64,000 nt of DNA from Pyropia haitanensis (taxonomy: Eukaryota > Rhodophyta > Bangiophyceae > Bangiales > Bangiaceae). The DNA lies in the NCBI GenBank assembly GCA_008729055.1, contig SDUX01000004.1, forward strand, positions 4,604,559 to 4,668,558. Direction: 5' to 3'. The notes beneath the pieces were generated by a model. It searched no databases, was not told where the DNA came from, and worked only from the letters and a program-made list of their open reading frames with translations. Each line of letters begins with the position of its first letter. Position 1 is the first letter of the stretch. The translations under genes were made by a program, and so were the position numbers. Below, one piece after another: positions 46,177 to 58,235 of this stretch.

Positions 46177-47400
46177 CTACGTATGGATGACGGGCACGAG
46201 GACGCCCAGCACGAGGCTCGGCGACCACTGCACGGCGAGCACCCCCCCCGTCGGGTTCATCACGTCGTGCCCAAAATGAAACGCCAGCAGCGGCCGCTCG
46301 CCAAGGAGCGCGTCGAGCGCGGCAAACGCCGCCGCGTGCGTCGGCCGCATGCGCGGCGACCACTGCCACCGGCTCAGCAGGTAGCGGTTGCGCGCGAGGC
46401 CCATCAGGTGGCGGAGCCACGGCCCCGCGATGAGCCGGCGGACCGTCTCGCCCGCCGGGCGGCCGCTCCAGCCGCCGCCCGCGGCGAGGTTGGCGTGGAC
46501 GCCCCCGCCCCGCGCGTCGATCGTCGCCCGCGCGTGCGCGTCGGCGCCCGCGGCGGCCATGAGCGCGTCCGCGGCGGCAACGGCCGCCGCGTCGGGGGCG
46601 CCCGCCGACGGCCACGGCAGGGAGCCCGGGTGGACCCGCACGGCGAGCAGGTGCCACTCGTCAGAGCCTTCCGAGCCCCACCCACAGTCGGGCTTGAACT
46701 GGTCGGCGGCTTGGACCGCCGCGGCGGCGCGGGAGAGGGTGGCCAGGCCGGTGTAGAGGGTGCGCGGGTCGTCCTCCCGGGGCGGCGCCCCGGCGTCGTC
46801 CGCCGACGCGGCGCCGGGGCCACCCGGGGCACCCGCCGCGGCCACCCCCGCCCCGCGCGACCGGTTGTCCACGTACAGAAACGAGCCGACCGGCGGGCGC
46901 TCCACGGCGGCGGCTTCCGGCTCGGGCGGCTCGTCGTCCCGCGACGGGCGCCCCCAGCTGATCATGCCCCCGTCGCGGGTCAGGTCGCCAAACTCTTTCG
47001 CCTCGCCCGGCGCCACCGGCGCGGCCTCGTGCTCGGCGAGCGCCCGCTCGACGGCCGCCGCCGGCACGGCCGGCAGCGCCCCCCCCGTCCAGCCCGCCAC
47101 GCGGGCGAGCGGCGGATCAAACGCCGCCTGGTCCGTCTCGTCCCCGTACGTGCCGTCCCAGTAGCAGTAGAAATCCGTCTCCCACTCGGTGGGCCACGCG
47201 GGCAGGGGCGTCAGGTCGACGTTGGCGGCCAGCAGGGTGCGCCAGAGGGGGGAGGCTGGCGCGGTGGCCGCCGCCATGCGGCGGCACGTGAGCGACACGG
47301 AGCGCAGGGACCACGGGTCGGCGACGGCGACGAGGATCAGCTCTAGCACGTCTGCGGGGAGGTCCAGCAGGCCGAGGGGCGGCGTGGCGGAGGGCGCCAT
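46177..47400 (-). CDS. F-box protein
   Basis: 407 residues from ATG 47400. The N-terminal F-box is at about residues 9-55 (LLDLPADVLELILVAVADPW, then CRRMAAATAPASPLWRTLL), which would bind SKP1 and make this a substrate receptor of an SCF ubiquitin ligase. The rest resembles no repeat class (no LRR, Kelch or WD). It has Trp/His-rich blocks such as DEWHLLAVRVHPGSLPW and LLAFHFGHDVMNPTGGVLAV, and the ending AVQWSPSLVLGVLVPVIHT recalls plain F-box proteins of algae and protists. The frame is intact and codon use is like its neighbours. Target unknown. A possible TATA-like TTTATTT (minus strand) lies about 40 nt upstream. Confidence 0.85.
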   Translation of the reverse strand: MAPSATPPLGLLDLPADVLELILVAVADPWSLRSVSLTCRRMAAATAPASPLWRTLLAANVDLTPLPAWPTEWETDFYCYWDGTYGDETDQAAFDPPLARVAGWTGGALPAVPAAAVERALAEHEAAPVAPGEAKEFGDLTRDGGMISWGRPSRDDEPPEPEAAAVERPPVGSFLYVDNRSRGAGVAAAGAPGGPGAASADDAGAPPREDDPRTLYTGLATLSRAAAAVQAADQFKPDCGWGSEGSDEWHLLAVRVHPGSLPWPSAGAPDAAAVAAADALMAAAGADAHARATIDARGGGVHANLAAGGGWSGRPAGETVRRLIAGPWLRHLMGLARNRYLLSRWQWSPRMRPTHAAAFAALDALLGERPLLAFHFGHDVMNPTGGVLAVQWSPSLVLGVLVPVIHT

Positions 47401-48684
47401 ACCGCGCGGACGGGCGGGGGGCGGCCGACGTCAAATAAACCGGGGAGCAACAAGCCTGACCGGGAGCTGGGCGGCGGAGGGGCTCTTGTTCTCCCCCGCA
47501 GCCGGTGAGGGGCAACGCAGCGGGAAGGTTCAAGTGCCGACGGCCCCGTTGACGCCGACTCCGCCGCAGGTCAGAGGGGAGGATCCAGCGCGATAAAGGG
47601 AGGAGGGGGTGGCGGCGCAGCCGCGAGTAAACACCTCTGTGTAGACGGCAGCACAGCCGGTACGAGCACGCCGCGGCGTGAGGGTAAAGGGGAGGGGATG
47701 CGGGCGGTGGGCATCGTACCCGTGACCCCCAGTCGGCCGTCTCCGTGTTGAGCGTTCGCGTCGATGGCGGCGATGAAAGCCCTGGGGCGCGCCCGCGGTT
47801 GGCCACGGGCCAGCAGCCGCTACGGGTGCGTGGGGTGCATCGGTGGTTCCGACCTCGGCGCCACCGAAGCAGGAGCCGCCTTGCACTCGCGCCGGCCGCG
47901 GGGCAGCACGACACCGGCGCGCCGTGCGAGTAGGAGCCACCAGCGTGGCCGAAGTCATCGATGGATGACAGGCGGCCACACGGGTGCAAGGTCGACAGCT
48001 GCGTTCGGGTCGGGACCGTGGCCAGGGCCTCGCACCGTGCCATCCCTTGCACGGGCGAAGACCGAGGGCGTCCGCGCAAGAGGGACAAATGGCAACAGAG
48101 GTGGCAAGCCGCGTCGAGGGCAACAATCCCCCGATGTCAACGCAAGAATGTCCCAGATACCAACAAATGGTATCGGCTTGTTTCCTCTCTGTTGTCCTTG
48201 TGTATTTATCACCTCAATCGTGGTCTGGAAGTCCAGTTGTACCGTACTGTGTGTACACAAACAGCCCGAGCTCCAACCTCAGTACACCGAGACAGTTGCA
48301 CTGAGTTTTCAAGAGCGGTGCGGCTGCGCGTGTCCTTTGCACAGCGGGAACGCCAGGCGTGATCCGCTGCCCAGCACCCCCCCCGGATGGACTCGTTGGG
48401 GGGTCGCTCGGCCCCCTTCTGGTGGCACGCCCACGGGTGTGGCGTGGGCCGGCGCGCCTCGCTGTCCCGGACGCGGTGCGTGCCCTGTGCTGCACCACCC
48501 CGCCCCGCGCGCCGCCTCCGCGGCGCCCCACGGGGTCGCTGCCGCGGCGTTACCCCGAGTCTGCAGCGCCACCACCGCCGCTGCCGCGACGCTGCTGCCG
48601 CACCTGACCCTGGTCGTCGACGCCACCGTCGCGTGCACCACGCTGCCAGCCTCTTCCCCCCGGCGACCCCTCTGCTGGCCCGCC
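47401..48684. other. divergent intergenic region, F-box to PI31
   Basis: Mixed composition, less G+C-biased at 48090-48310. It should contain both promoters. Small open frames are present, none with a recognisable domain. Confidence 0.4.
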
Positions 48685-49964
48685 ATGACAGCCCGCAAGA
48701 ACGACACGGCGCTGGCCGCGGCGCTGGCGGTCCCGCACCTGGCGCTGCTCCCCCCCCCCACCACCGCCGACGGGGCGCTGGCGCTGCTCGTCCACGCGCT
48801 GCTCGTGCACCACGGCTTCCGGGCGGCGCAGACGGCGCCGCCGGCGGCGGGCGACGGCGCGGCGCCCGCGGCGGTGCTGCCGACCGACTGGGGGGTGGGC
48901 GGCTGGGGCGGGCGGTACAAACACACCCGCTCTGCGCGCGAGTATGAGATCCGGTCGGTCCGCCTGGGGGGGGTGCTGTCCGTGGTGGGCGTGGCGGTGG
49001 GGGAGGAGGCCACGCCCGCCCGCGTCGAGTTCACGATTGACGAGTGTGTGGTGGCGGAGGCGGTGCCACGCCTGGCCGCCGAGGCGGAAGAGAAGAAGGG
49101 GGCGGCGGGGGCGGCGGAGGGGGGGAGGGGGGCGGCGGCGGAGGCAAAGGGGGGAGGCGGAGGCTCGACTGGGGATGCTGCGGCCCCCGCGCGTGAGAAT
49201 GACGGGGGCGCGTGGAACGCGGTCCTCCGCAACGTTGCCGACGTCGCGGCGCGCCTCGCAACCGGCGTCGTGTACGTCCTCATCCCCGACGCGGCCAAGG
49301 ACGGCTACGAGCACCCGCGGGCCGAGGCGGCCGCCGCGCCGCGGCCCGCCGCGGAGCCGGCGCCGCGCCCGCGCCCGCGCGACCCGCCGGCCTACCCCGA
49401 CGACCCGCTGCGGGTGGGCCCGCCGATGCGCGGCGGCGGCGGCTTCCCGTATGGTGGCGGCGGCGGCGGCGGCATTGGCGTTGGCGTTGGCGGCGACGAC
49501 CTGGCGCCCGCGGGCCTCGGCGGCGGCGGCCTGCGCCTGCCGGGCGCGCCTGGCGGCGGGCCGTTTGGGCCTGGCGGGGGCGGCGGCAACCTGATGGGCC
49601 CCGGCCACCCGGCGTTTGGTGGGGGGCTGCGCGGCGGACCCGGCTTTGGCGGCGGCGGCTTCCCCGGCGGCGGCGGCGGCGGCGGCTTCCCCGGCGGCGC
49701 GTACGGCGTGGCGCCGGGCTCGGTGCCCCGCGGCGCGCGGTACGACCCGATTGGCCCTGGTGACGTGCCGGGCCTGGGCGGCGCGGAGGGGCTCCCGGGT
49801 GGCGGGTGGGACGTGGCGCGCCACGGGCCGCCGCCGCGCGGGGGGGGGCGGGGGGGGGGGCGGGGGGGAGGCGCCGCCGGCCGAGGGGGGGGGCGGGGGG
49901 GGGGGGGGCGGGCGGCATCCACCCCGACCTCGAGTCCCCGCCGCCCCCAGACATGTACTGGTAA
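48685..49964 (+). CDS. PSMF1: PI31-like proteasome regulator (one frameshift near the 3' end)
   Basis: PI31 binds the 20S proteasome. The N-terminal FP domain is present: ADGALALLVHALLVHHGFRA (about 28-47), DWGVGGWGGRYKHTRSAREY and VLSVVGVAVGEEAT. A Gly/Pro-rich disordered middle follows, then the family C-terminal signature RGARYDPIGPGDVPG (about residues 347-361). The final residues are displaced: after the G-rich stretch 49846-49912, another frame reads IHPDLESPPPPDMYW and stops at 49962-49964, which suits the HxxxxPPPxxDxM ending of PI31. The continuous frame instead runs on into meaningless sequence. A G-run miscount is the simplest explanation. ATG 48685 starts directly before the FP domain, and the long in-frame sequence upstream has no support. 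Confidence 0.82.
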
Positions 49965-51173
49965 GCGGCAGGTAGTGGCGACGCGAGGGTGTGCTGGAGG
50001 CGGAAGCGGCGAGGGTGGGAGGGTGGCAGGGAGGGGGGGGAGGGGGGACGGGGGCAGGGGCGTGGCGGTTTGCATGAGCCGGTCTGCACGCGCTGCGCGG
50101 GGGGGGTAGGCGGCCGCCGCCGCCGCTCCACGGCCGGCGGATGCGCCGGCCGCGGCCCGCCGCGGGCGGCCCGCGGCGGCCGCGTCCGCGGCGGCGCCGC
50201 GGCCGCGGCCGTCGGGTCGGGCTGGCGGCCGCCGCGGTCGGGCGGCCGCCCCTGGCGGCGCGTCCTATACCCGCAACGGGGGGGGGCGGGCGGCAGCCGC
50301 CACCGCGGTGCGCGTCCACGCTGGGCGCGGCGGTCGCGGTGGGCCACGGCGTCGGCGTTGGGGTCTCTGTCCAGCGCGTAAGGAAAAGGATGAGACAGGC
50401 TCGTGGAATCGGCGGCGTGGGCGCCGTCTGGGCGTGCGTGCGCCCGTCACCCCCTACTCCTTTGCCCATCCCCCCGTCAAAAAAAAAAAAAAAGACGTAC
50501 ACGGCGTGCAGCTGTACCCCCTCGGCAGCCGCCACGACGCCGTTCGCCTCCACTCCCCGCGCGGTGGGCCGTGAGAGGAACCACCCGCACACGTCCATAC
50601 AGGGGGAGCTCCAAGCGAGAAGAAAAAAAAACACACGTCACGGGCTCCCTCCCTGCCGCAGGCCGCCCGCTTCCCCCCCTACCTCCCGCCCCTCCCTCAC
50701 GGCAGCAATCTCCCTGCCGGTGGCGGGTGTGCCGCGGCAAAACGCAACGCCGCCACCGCCGCCACCGCCGCCACCGCCGCTGGCCACGGAGCGGCCCGCC
50801 CACGTCCCAATGGCGGCGACAGCGCCAGCCGGCCAGCGAAGGGAGGGTGCCGCCCGTGTCGGCCAGTCGCCGCGCGCGGCGCCTCACCGGGGGGAGCTGG
50901 TAGTGGCGGGCGTGGCGCGCTCGCCAATCCGGCCACCCGTAGTGAGGGGACGGCCCCCTGCCAGACCGTACGGCCCACCTTGGAGAAGCCTCTGCCCCTA
51001 CGGCGGGTATGGCACGACACACACCCACCGCCCGCTCCCCACCCTTCCACCTCCGCCCTCCCCTCCGCCTGCAGCCCCAATCCCCCACGGCAAAAGAGGC
51101 GGCGGCGCCCCGCCGCCACGTGCCACGCGCAGCGGCCGGTGCAGCGCCGGCGCGCGGCGGCCCGCGCGGCCTC
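49965..51173. other. intergenic between convergent PI31 and UTP12-domain genes
   Basis: Includes an A13-14 run at about 50479-50492 and a second A-rich patch near 50620. Otherwise G+C-rich with no supported gene. Confidence 0.4.
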
Positions 51174-53035
51174 CTACCCCCCCGACACGCCAACGACAAG
51201 GCGGAGCTTGCCCTCGAGGCGCCCCAGCGCGGGCGCGAGCCCGCCCCGCCCCCGCCCCCCCCCCAGCCACAGCAGCGGCGCAACGGCCAGCGGCGGCTCA
51301 TCGCCGCGGCGGGCCGGCACCGCCCCGGAACCGACGGCGAGCAGCACCGCCCGCGTCCACGGCGCCCACACCGTCCAGGCCGCCGGATCGGTCCGGGCGC
51401 GGGCGGTGAGCGTCGCCCACAGCGGGCCCCGGAGGGTGACGGCGGGGGTGGCCGCGACGAGCGCCGCGACGCGGCCGGGGCCCCGCCGCGCCGCGGCGGC
51501 GAGGATGACCCTCGCGGCCAGGTCGGCACCGGGCGTGTCGAGGGCGTCGGCGAGCGCCGCCGCGGCCATCTCTGGGGAGGACTTGTCGTGGGAGAGGGGG
51601 GGGGGCGGGCGCGCCTTGCGGAGGGCGGCGTCGGCCGCGAGCTTGGCGCGCTTAGCCGCCTTGGCGGCCTCGGCAGCCTCGGCGGCCCGGGCGGCCCGGG
51701 CGGCCTTGGCGGCCTTGGCGGCCTTGGCGGCCTCGGCAGCCTCGGCGGCCCGGGCGGCCTTGGCGGCCTTGGCGGCCTCGGACGCCTCGGCGGCCTTGGC
51801 GGCCCGGGCGGCCTTGGCAGCCTTGGCGGCCTCAACAGCCTCGGTGGCCTTGGCGGCCCGGGCGGCCTTGGCGGCCTTGGCGGCCTCGGCGGCGGCCTCG
51901 GTGGCGGCCCTGGCAGCGGCCCTTTCGGCTGGCGCGGCCGCCGCGTCGCGCCGGGCGGCACGGCCCTTCTTCCGCCGCCGCCTCGCCGCCAACGGCGACG
52001 CGTCCACGGCCGCCGCCGCGCCGTCAGCCGCGCCGTCGGCAACGGCGGGCGCCGCTGCCGGGTCGGCTGCGCCGGCCGCGACGGCGGGCGCCGCTGTCAG
52101 GCCGTCCGCAACGGCGGGCGCCGCTGTCAGGCCGTCCGCCACGGCGGGCGCCGCCGCCGACGCCGACGGCATCAGCACAGGGGCGCCCGGCGGCGCGGCC
52201 GTCCGCACCGCCACCCGGCGCGCCACGCGGCTCTTCTTTTTCGGCCGCGGCGCCGCCAGAGCGGCGGCGTCGGCCGCCGGCGCCAGAGCGGCGGCGTCGG
52301 CCGCCGGCGCCAGAGCGGCGGCGTCGGCCGCCGCTGTCGGAGCGGCGGCGTCGGCCGCCGCCGTCGAAGCGGCGGCATCGGCCGCCACTGTCAAAGAAGC
52401 GGCGCCATTGGCCGCCGCCGCCAGAGCAGCGCGGCCGGCCGCAGCCGTCGCCCGCCGCGCCTGGCGCCGCTTCTTCCTCGGCCGCGGCGCCGTCGGGGCG
52501 GCGCCGTCGGCCGGCGCCGCCGGCGCCGCCGCCGTTGCCACCGCCGCCGCCTCTGCCGCCGCCGCCGCCGCCGCCGCCGACGCCAACGATGGCGGCGTCG
52601 GCGATGGCGGCGGCGGCGGCGGCGGCGGCGCCGACGGCGACGGCGACCGGGATGGAGATGGCGGCGGCGGCACCGCCACCGGCACCGGCGCGGCCGCCAC
52701 CGCCGGCACCGCCGCCGCCCGTGGCGGCGACGGCGGCGGCACCCCCCCTCCGCCCCCCGCGACCACGACAACGGCGGCGGCCGGCGGGGGCGGCGGCGGG
52801 CACGCCGCCGCCGGCGACGGCGGCGTGATGGGTGTCGACTCGGTGTCGGCAAACGCGAGCGTCCGGGACGTGGGCGGCGGCGAGGGGGGGCGGCCGCCGC
52901 CACGGCCGTGGCGGCCACGGGGGACCGCGTCGGGGGGGGGGGGGGTTCCCCGCGGTGCCGCCGTCCAGGGGGGGCATCACCGCCACGCGGCGGACGGGCT
53001 TGACGGGCCACGTCGCTCGGGGGGGAGGGGGGGGC

Positions 53036-53073
<38 letters not shown>

Positions 53074-53144
53074 CGGCGTAGACGGCGGCCGCAGCGCGGG
53101 CGCGCGAGCGACAGACGCGGTGCCGCCGCGGCGGGCACCCCGCG

Positions 53145-53177
<33 letters not shown>

Positions 53178-54318
53178 CGCGCGGCCGCGCGCCCGCTGGG
53201 GAGTCGACGGCGGCCGCTGCGGGGGACGCGGGCAGCGGCACGGCGGCGGCCGCACCCGCCGCGGCCGCGGCGGCCGCCGCCGCCGCCGCCCGCCGCGACG
53301 CCCGCCGCGCCGCCCGCCGCGTCGTCTTGGCCGCCGCCGCCGCGGTCCCGTTACCAACGCCGGCTGCGGGCGTGGCGGCCGCCGCGGGGTGCGGCGGGGT
53401 GGCCGCGGCGGCCGGCGTGGCGCGCACGGGGGAGGGCGTCGCCGCGGCGGCGGGGGCGGCGGCGGCGGCGGCGGCGGGGGCGGGCGCCTTGGCAGCCGCC
53501 CGCGCGGGCGTCTTGGCCCGCAGCTTGGCCCGCGTCTTGGCAGCGGCCGGCGTCGACGGCGCCGCCACGCCCGCCTCGTCTGTCTCGGCGGCGGCGACCC
53601 CCGCAGTCCAGGTGGCAACATCCGCCACCGCCACCGCCGCGTTCCGCGCCGCCACCGCCACCTCCGCCACGCGGTCGTCATTCATATGAGCGACCGACGC
53701 GGCGGCGGTGGCAGCCGACGCCGCCAACGTCGCCGCCTCTGTCGCCACGGCCGATGCCGTTTCCGCCGCGGACGGCGGCCGCGCCGTGGCCGCCGGCGTC
53801 TTGGCCGCCCGCGCCTTGGCCGCCGGCGTCTTGGCCGCCCGCCGCGCCGGCGTGCGCGCCAGCGTCTGGGCGGCGGCCGGCGGCTTGGCCACCCCCGCCC
53901 CCGCCGCGAGCTTGGACAGCGTCTTGGAGCGGGTCATCGAGCGGGTCATCGCGGGGGAGGTGGACGTGGCGTCCGCGGGGGGGGGGCGCCGGGCGGGTGT
54001 CTTGCCGACCGCCGCCGCCGCCGCCGCGTCGGCCGCGGCGGCGGCGGCGGCGGTGGGGGTGGCGGCGGCAGCGGCGGCGGCGGGGGTGGCGGCGGCGGGG
54101 GTGGCGTTCCCATTCATCCGTGGCACATGGCCGTTGGGCGTAGCGGCCGGCGCCACCGTGGCGGCGGCGCCGCCGCCACCGCCGTCGGCCCGCCGCCGTT
54201 TGCGGCCCGCGGCGGTGACGGGGGTGGGGGGCGGCGCCGCGGGCTCCGCCGGCGGGCTCGAGCCGCCGCCGGCGGGGGTGGGCGTCAGCGGCATCCGCCG
54301 CGTCCGAACGCCCACCAT
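51174..54318 (-). CDS. Lys/Ala-rich protein with a probable C-terminal Utp12 domain
   Basis: Two long minus-strand frames read as one protein of roughly 1000 residues. From ATG 54318 the first (to about 53000) is Ala-rich with scattered KTPA motifs (GKTPARRP, RAAKTPAAKA, RAKTPARAAA), like histone H1 tails. After G/C runs near 52930-53040 the second frame continues to the stop at 51174, with basic KKRRQARR-type clusters and AKAARAAEAAEAAKAAK repeats that should form helix. The last 130 residues look folded: LADALDTPGADLAARVILAA, PAAWTVWAPWTRAVLLAVG, and LGRLEGKLRLVVGV. This order resembles the Utp12 domain that closes t-UTP proteins of the rRNA-processing SSU complex such as UTP5/WDR43. No WD40 propeller is visible, so the identity is tentative. 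A nucleolar site is inferred. Confidence 0.55.
51651..51920. repeat. 15-bp-type coding minisatellite
   Basis: About 18 imperfect units of GGCGGCCTTGGCGGCCTC type. In the minus-strand protein they encode alternating AKAAKA and EAAEAA segments. Confidence 0.85.
52075..52150. repeat. 30-bp tandem repeat, coding
   Basis: ACGGCGGGCGCCGCTGTCAG followed by GCCGTCCGCA/C occurs twice in tandem, with a third partial copy. The protein reads AAPAVADGLT in repeated form. Confidence 0.85.
52254..52385. repeat. 27/30-bp tandem repeat, coding
   Basis: Five units containing AGCGGCGGCGTCGGCCGCC, the first three nearly identical, the last two diverged. The protein reads AADAAALAP and relatives. Confidence 0.85.
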
Positions 54319-55526
54319 TGGGGGAGGGGGCGGCGGGCGGGGGGAGGGGGGGCGAGGCGGGGCGGGTCGGCTCGGGTGGGGGGGCGGGGAACGCGACCGC
54401 CGCCGCGGCGTGCGCCGCTACTCCAAGGAAGCAAAGCGGGACGGGATGGGGGGGATGAAAGGGGGGGAAGGGGGATGGCCGGCCGCACTGCGTGGACAGA
54501 GACAACGTCCCGGTCCGATGGCGTCCCCGCGTCGGTGGTACGGTGACCACGACGGGGGGGCGGCGCGACGGGGGGGGGAGGGGGGGGCGGGCGGGATGGG
54601 CGTACGGACGGCGTTGGGAGGGACGGCGACGACGGGGACGCGCAGGTGCTTGGGGGGCGGCGGTTGGGCCGCGGCCGTCGTCGTAGGGCGGGTTGGAGGG
54701 GGATTGAGCGCAAAAGTGGCCCGGGGGTGAGGACTTGGGGAGTTCGCTTACGGCAGATCCACAGACCGCTGCCACATTCCCCGTTTAAAATTGTATTTTG
54801 TGTAAGTCGTGTGTGCATGACAAGGGAGGCAACCGCCTCGATCGACGGTTGCAGCCACGATCGGATATGTTTCACGTGTTCGCATACGCTCGTCAGTGGC
54901 CCCCCCCCGTTGCCATGTGGTGGCTCGAATCTCTCTTGGATCAGAACGCCGCGGGTCACGGATGACGCCGTGCGCCGCCGCCACAGCCGGCGGCCTCGCT
55001 CCCATGCAGACTGCATCAAACGCCTCTCCCCCCCTCCACCGCCACACCCCGCCCCGACGTTGCGACGTTGCGCGGCGGGCGGCGACTGCCGTGGAAGGAG
55101 AGGGGGGGTGCGAAGGAAGGGGGGAGGATGCCCACCGGCGCCCGCCCGGAACCTTTGCTCCCTCGTCGCTGCACGAAGGGCGGCCGTTGAGCTGACTGTT
55201 TTTTGCATCGTGCCCGTCCTGCTGGCGTGCCAGTCGCCCCGGGCGTGCTAGTTTTGTTGCAGCCGGCATGCAGTCGCCGCTGGCTGGCGGGTGAGCTGCA
55301 CGCCGGCCGTCGCGGCGGCTGCTTCCTCGGCTGGGCCGCTTGCTGGGCCCACCAGCTTTATAGGCGCTGGGCTGTGCTCTACGGCCCCCCGCTCTCAACG
55401 TCATCACATCCTCGTCAGCAGCACCACCTCCTCATCCCTTCCTCACGCACGAGTACCTGTCCCGTTGTCGTCTTACCTACACCTGAACCGCTCCCTTTGC
55501 TCATCCACCCCACCGCCCTTCCTACC
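54319..55526. other. divergent intergenic region
   Basis: G+C-rich near 54319-54720, then much lower G+C (54730-54890). The distal part is the promoter and leader of the one-helix protein; the last 120 nt are pyrimidine-rich. No other gene seen. Confidence 0.4.
55357..55362 (+). promoter_or_regulatory. probable TATA box of the one-helix protein gene
   Basis: TTTATA in the context CAGCTTTATAGGCGC, 165 nt before the start codon, where AT-rich hexamers are otherwise rare. Confidence 0.5.
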
Positions 55527-55988
55527 ATGTCGACAATGGCGTTTGCCGCCGGCGTGGCGGTCGCCCCCCGGTCGGCGCCGACCCTGTCGTCTACCACCTC
55601 CTCCCGCTTCCACGGCACCGCCGCCCGCGGCGGCCGCTCCGTCGTGGCCGCGTCGCCCCGTCGGGTGGCGGCGCCGGTGATGAAGTCGGACCCGCGCGAC
55701 GGCAAGGGCGCGGACATGGAGCGGCTGAAGCGGGAGCCCGCCACCGTGGACGACTTCAAGGCGGAGATTAGCCCCAAGTCGTTTTGGTCCAACATTGGCT
55801 TCACCCCCTACGCGGAGCGGCAGGTGGGGCGCTCGGCGATGCTCGGCTTCTTCATCGGCCTGCTCATTGAGACGATCAACCCGGCGCACCCGCCCATCCT
55901 GACGCAGGCGCAGCACCTGCTCAACGTGCCTGCCAACCTGCACGCGCTGCAGATTATCCTGACGCCGGGGGCGGTGCCGCCAGTGTAG
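55527..55988 (+). CDS. plastid one-helix protein, ELIP/HLIP-like
   Basis: 153 residues. The N-terminal 50 are Ser/Ala/Arg/Val-rich without acidic residues, a typical plastid transit peptide (MSTMAFAAGVAVAPRSAPTL, then Arg-rich to SPRRVAAPV). The mature part holds one chlorophyll-binding-like helix: AERQVGRSAMLGFFIGLLIE at residues 96-115, with the ExxxGRxAM arrangement of LHC-superfamily helices I/III. Before it lies SFWSNIGFTPYAERQ. A second, weaker hydrophobic stretch (about 118-148) follows. One-helix proteins bind pigment or pigment carriers in the thylakoid and act in photosystem assembly and high-light protection. The frame is intact and the gene has its own TATA box. HLIP, OHP or a red-algal variant cannot be separated here. 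Confidence 0.88.
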   Translation: MSTMAFAAGVAVAPRSAPTLSSTTSSRFHGTAARGGRSVVAASPRRVAAPVMKSDPRDGKGADMERLKREPATVDDFKAEISPKSFWSNIGFTPYAERQVGRSAMLGFFIGLLIETINPAHPPILTQAQHLLNVPANLHALQIILTPGAVPPV

Positions 55989-57055
55989 GCGCCCCCGCGG
56001 CTGCGCACTGGGACTTGGGCGTGCTGGCACGGCGCCGGATGCAGCGCCGCCGGCGTCGAGCCGACGCACGTGCTGTGTGCCTTGGTCGTAGGAGCAGCAT
56101 TGTGAGCACCTCTTGGGGGAGGGCGTGTACATAGGGGCAGGGGACGTGTATCATTCTCTATTCTCTCTCTGGGCGGTGGCCGATGGGTTGTGGGCGGTTC
56201 GTTCACACACTGCTGCATCTCTGCATCTGTTGCTGGTTCTTTCTTATTGCATCGATGGTGTTGGGCAGTCGCCAACCTCATAAAAGACCGCATAGACATA
56301 TGGAATGTTATAGTCTCTCGGGAGAGTGACGTGCTGCCCACTGTCGCGCTGCTTTGGTGTTTCTCAGCCATGCACTCTCTGCGGTAGTGTCACCACGTCC
56401 ACGCAGCTCATGAATCCATGGAGAGGGCATCTGACCAGAGTAGACTGCGTTCAGTTGCCACACAAGACGTGGCTGCGTTGCAGCCACGCGCAATTGCATC
56501 CATCGCTACCGGCAGCTCCCGACGGCCGCCGCGACGGCTGCTGGCTGCAGCCACTGCGACCAAATGCCACTGCCGCCGTCACCGCGGCCGCGTCCCGACA
56601 AGTGGAGCTCCCTCCTCGACGGAACACCACGCCAGCCGCGGCCGCCAGCACGCGCGCGGAGCTGACCTCGCCGCGCGCGTCTCGGTGGGACGCCGAAAGG
56701 GACGAGGCGCCGCCGCGAGCGCACGCCCCGGGCGGCCCCGCGACGGCGCCACGTCCAGCGACGGGCGACACGGCGCTGCCAGCCACCGACGGCCGGCGTT
56801 GGCGGCGCGCCGCGGCGGTGGTCCACGGCCGGGCAGGCGGCACCGCGTCCGTGCCGCCGCGGCGAGGGCGCGCCCATCGTGTCGCCGCCGCGGCGGCCGC
56901 GGTGCGGCTGGCCACCGCCGCGGCACGCGCGCGCGGCGGCCGCGGTGGGCGCCGCCGGCACCGGCCGGCGCGGGCGCCCCCATCCCCACCCCCGCCGCGG
57001 CGGATGGTACCCGACCACCGCCGTGGCCACTGCCACCGCCGCCGCCGCCGCCGCA

Positions 57056-57087
<32 letters not shown>

Positions 57088-57353
57088 GGCGGGCGTGCAC
57101 GCTACGACCGCGGCGCGCGCCCGCTGTGGCGTGCCACAACGGTGGCGGCGGCGGCCACCGCGGCGGGCGCGCGGCCCCCCTCCCGCCGCTCTGGCGACGA
57201 CCGTCCACACGGGATGGGGCCGGTCAACGGCGGCCGGCCGCGGCGGCAGCCACCGCCGGCACCTCGGCGCCAGCGTCACGGCCGTCCGTGCCCCACCTCG
57301 TTTTTTTCCGCCGCGGCGGCGGCGACCGCCGCTCCCCCACAGCCCAGGGACGC

Positions 57354-57404
<51 letters not shown>

Positions 57405-58184
57405 GGTCGGCGGCGGCGCCGCGGCCGGCGGGCCGCTTCCCCCCCCCCCCCCCCCCCCTTCCCCCCCCCCACCCCCCCCACCCAAAGTCTCACGGCGTTG
57501 CCGCCGCCGCCGCCGCCGGCCGCGGCCGGCCGGCCTCCCCGGGGGGAGAAACAAGGCGACCGTGCGGCCGGCCGCGCCGGCCGCCCCGCCCCGCCGCGGG
57601 CGGCGGGGACGGCGGCGGCGGCGGCGGCGGCGGCCGCGGCGGCGACGGCCGCGGCGGCGGCGGCAGCGGCGGCGGCGCGGGCGGCTCGCGGCGACCACAC
57701 CGCGGTGGCGGCCACCCCCCCGGCGGCGGCGGCGCCAATGGTGGGGCGGCGGCCGGGCGGGCGGGGAGGGGGGTGTGCGGGGGGGCGGCGGCCGAGGCCG
57801 CCGCCGCCGCCGGCGGTCCCGCCCACCCCGCGCCCCCGCGACGCGTCGGCGGCGGCGGCGGGCGCGCGCGCGCGCGCGCGCGCGCCCAATCACCGCGCCG
57901 GTGTGTTTTTTTGGTTGCTATTTTTGCTTTGCCAAGCGGCCGCCGCGCAATGCCCCCGCTTGGCACGGCACGGCCGCCGCGCCGCCACACCCCCCCCCCC
58001 CCCCCCCCCCCACCTTCTTCCGCCTCGGGCCACTTTGGTCTGGCGGCTGGCGGCGGCGACGCGCGCGTCCCGCGCAGACGGGATTTTCGCCGCGCCGCGG
58101 CACGCCACGCCGCGGCCGCCTCGCGCCGCCGCCGCCGCCGCCGCTGCTGCCGCCCGCTGCCGCTGCCACCACCACCACCACCAC

Positions 58185-58235
<51 letters not shown>

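Noticed and set aside
50980..54546. A plus-strand open frame of nearly 1190 codons opposite the Utp12-domain gene
   Set aside because: It is the antisense shadow of the minus-strand gene: all Ala/Arg/Gly repeats, no domain. The minus strand explains the repeats and the folded C-terminus.
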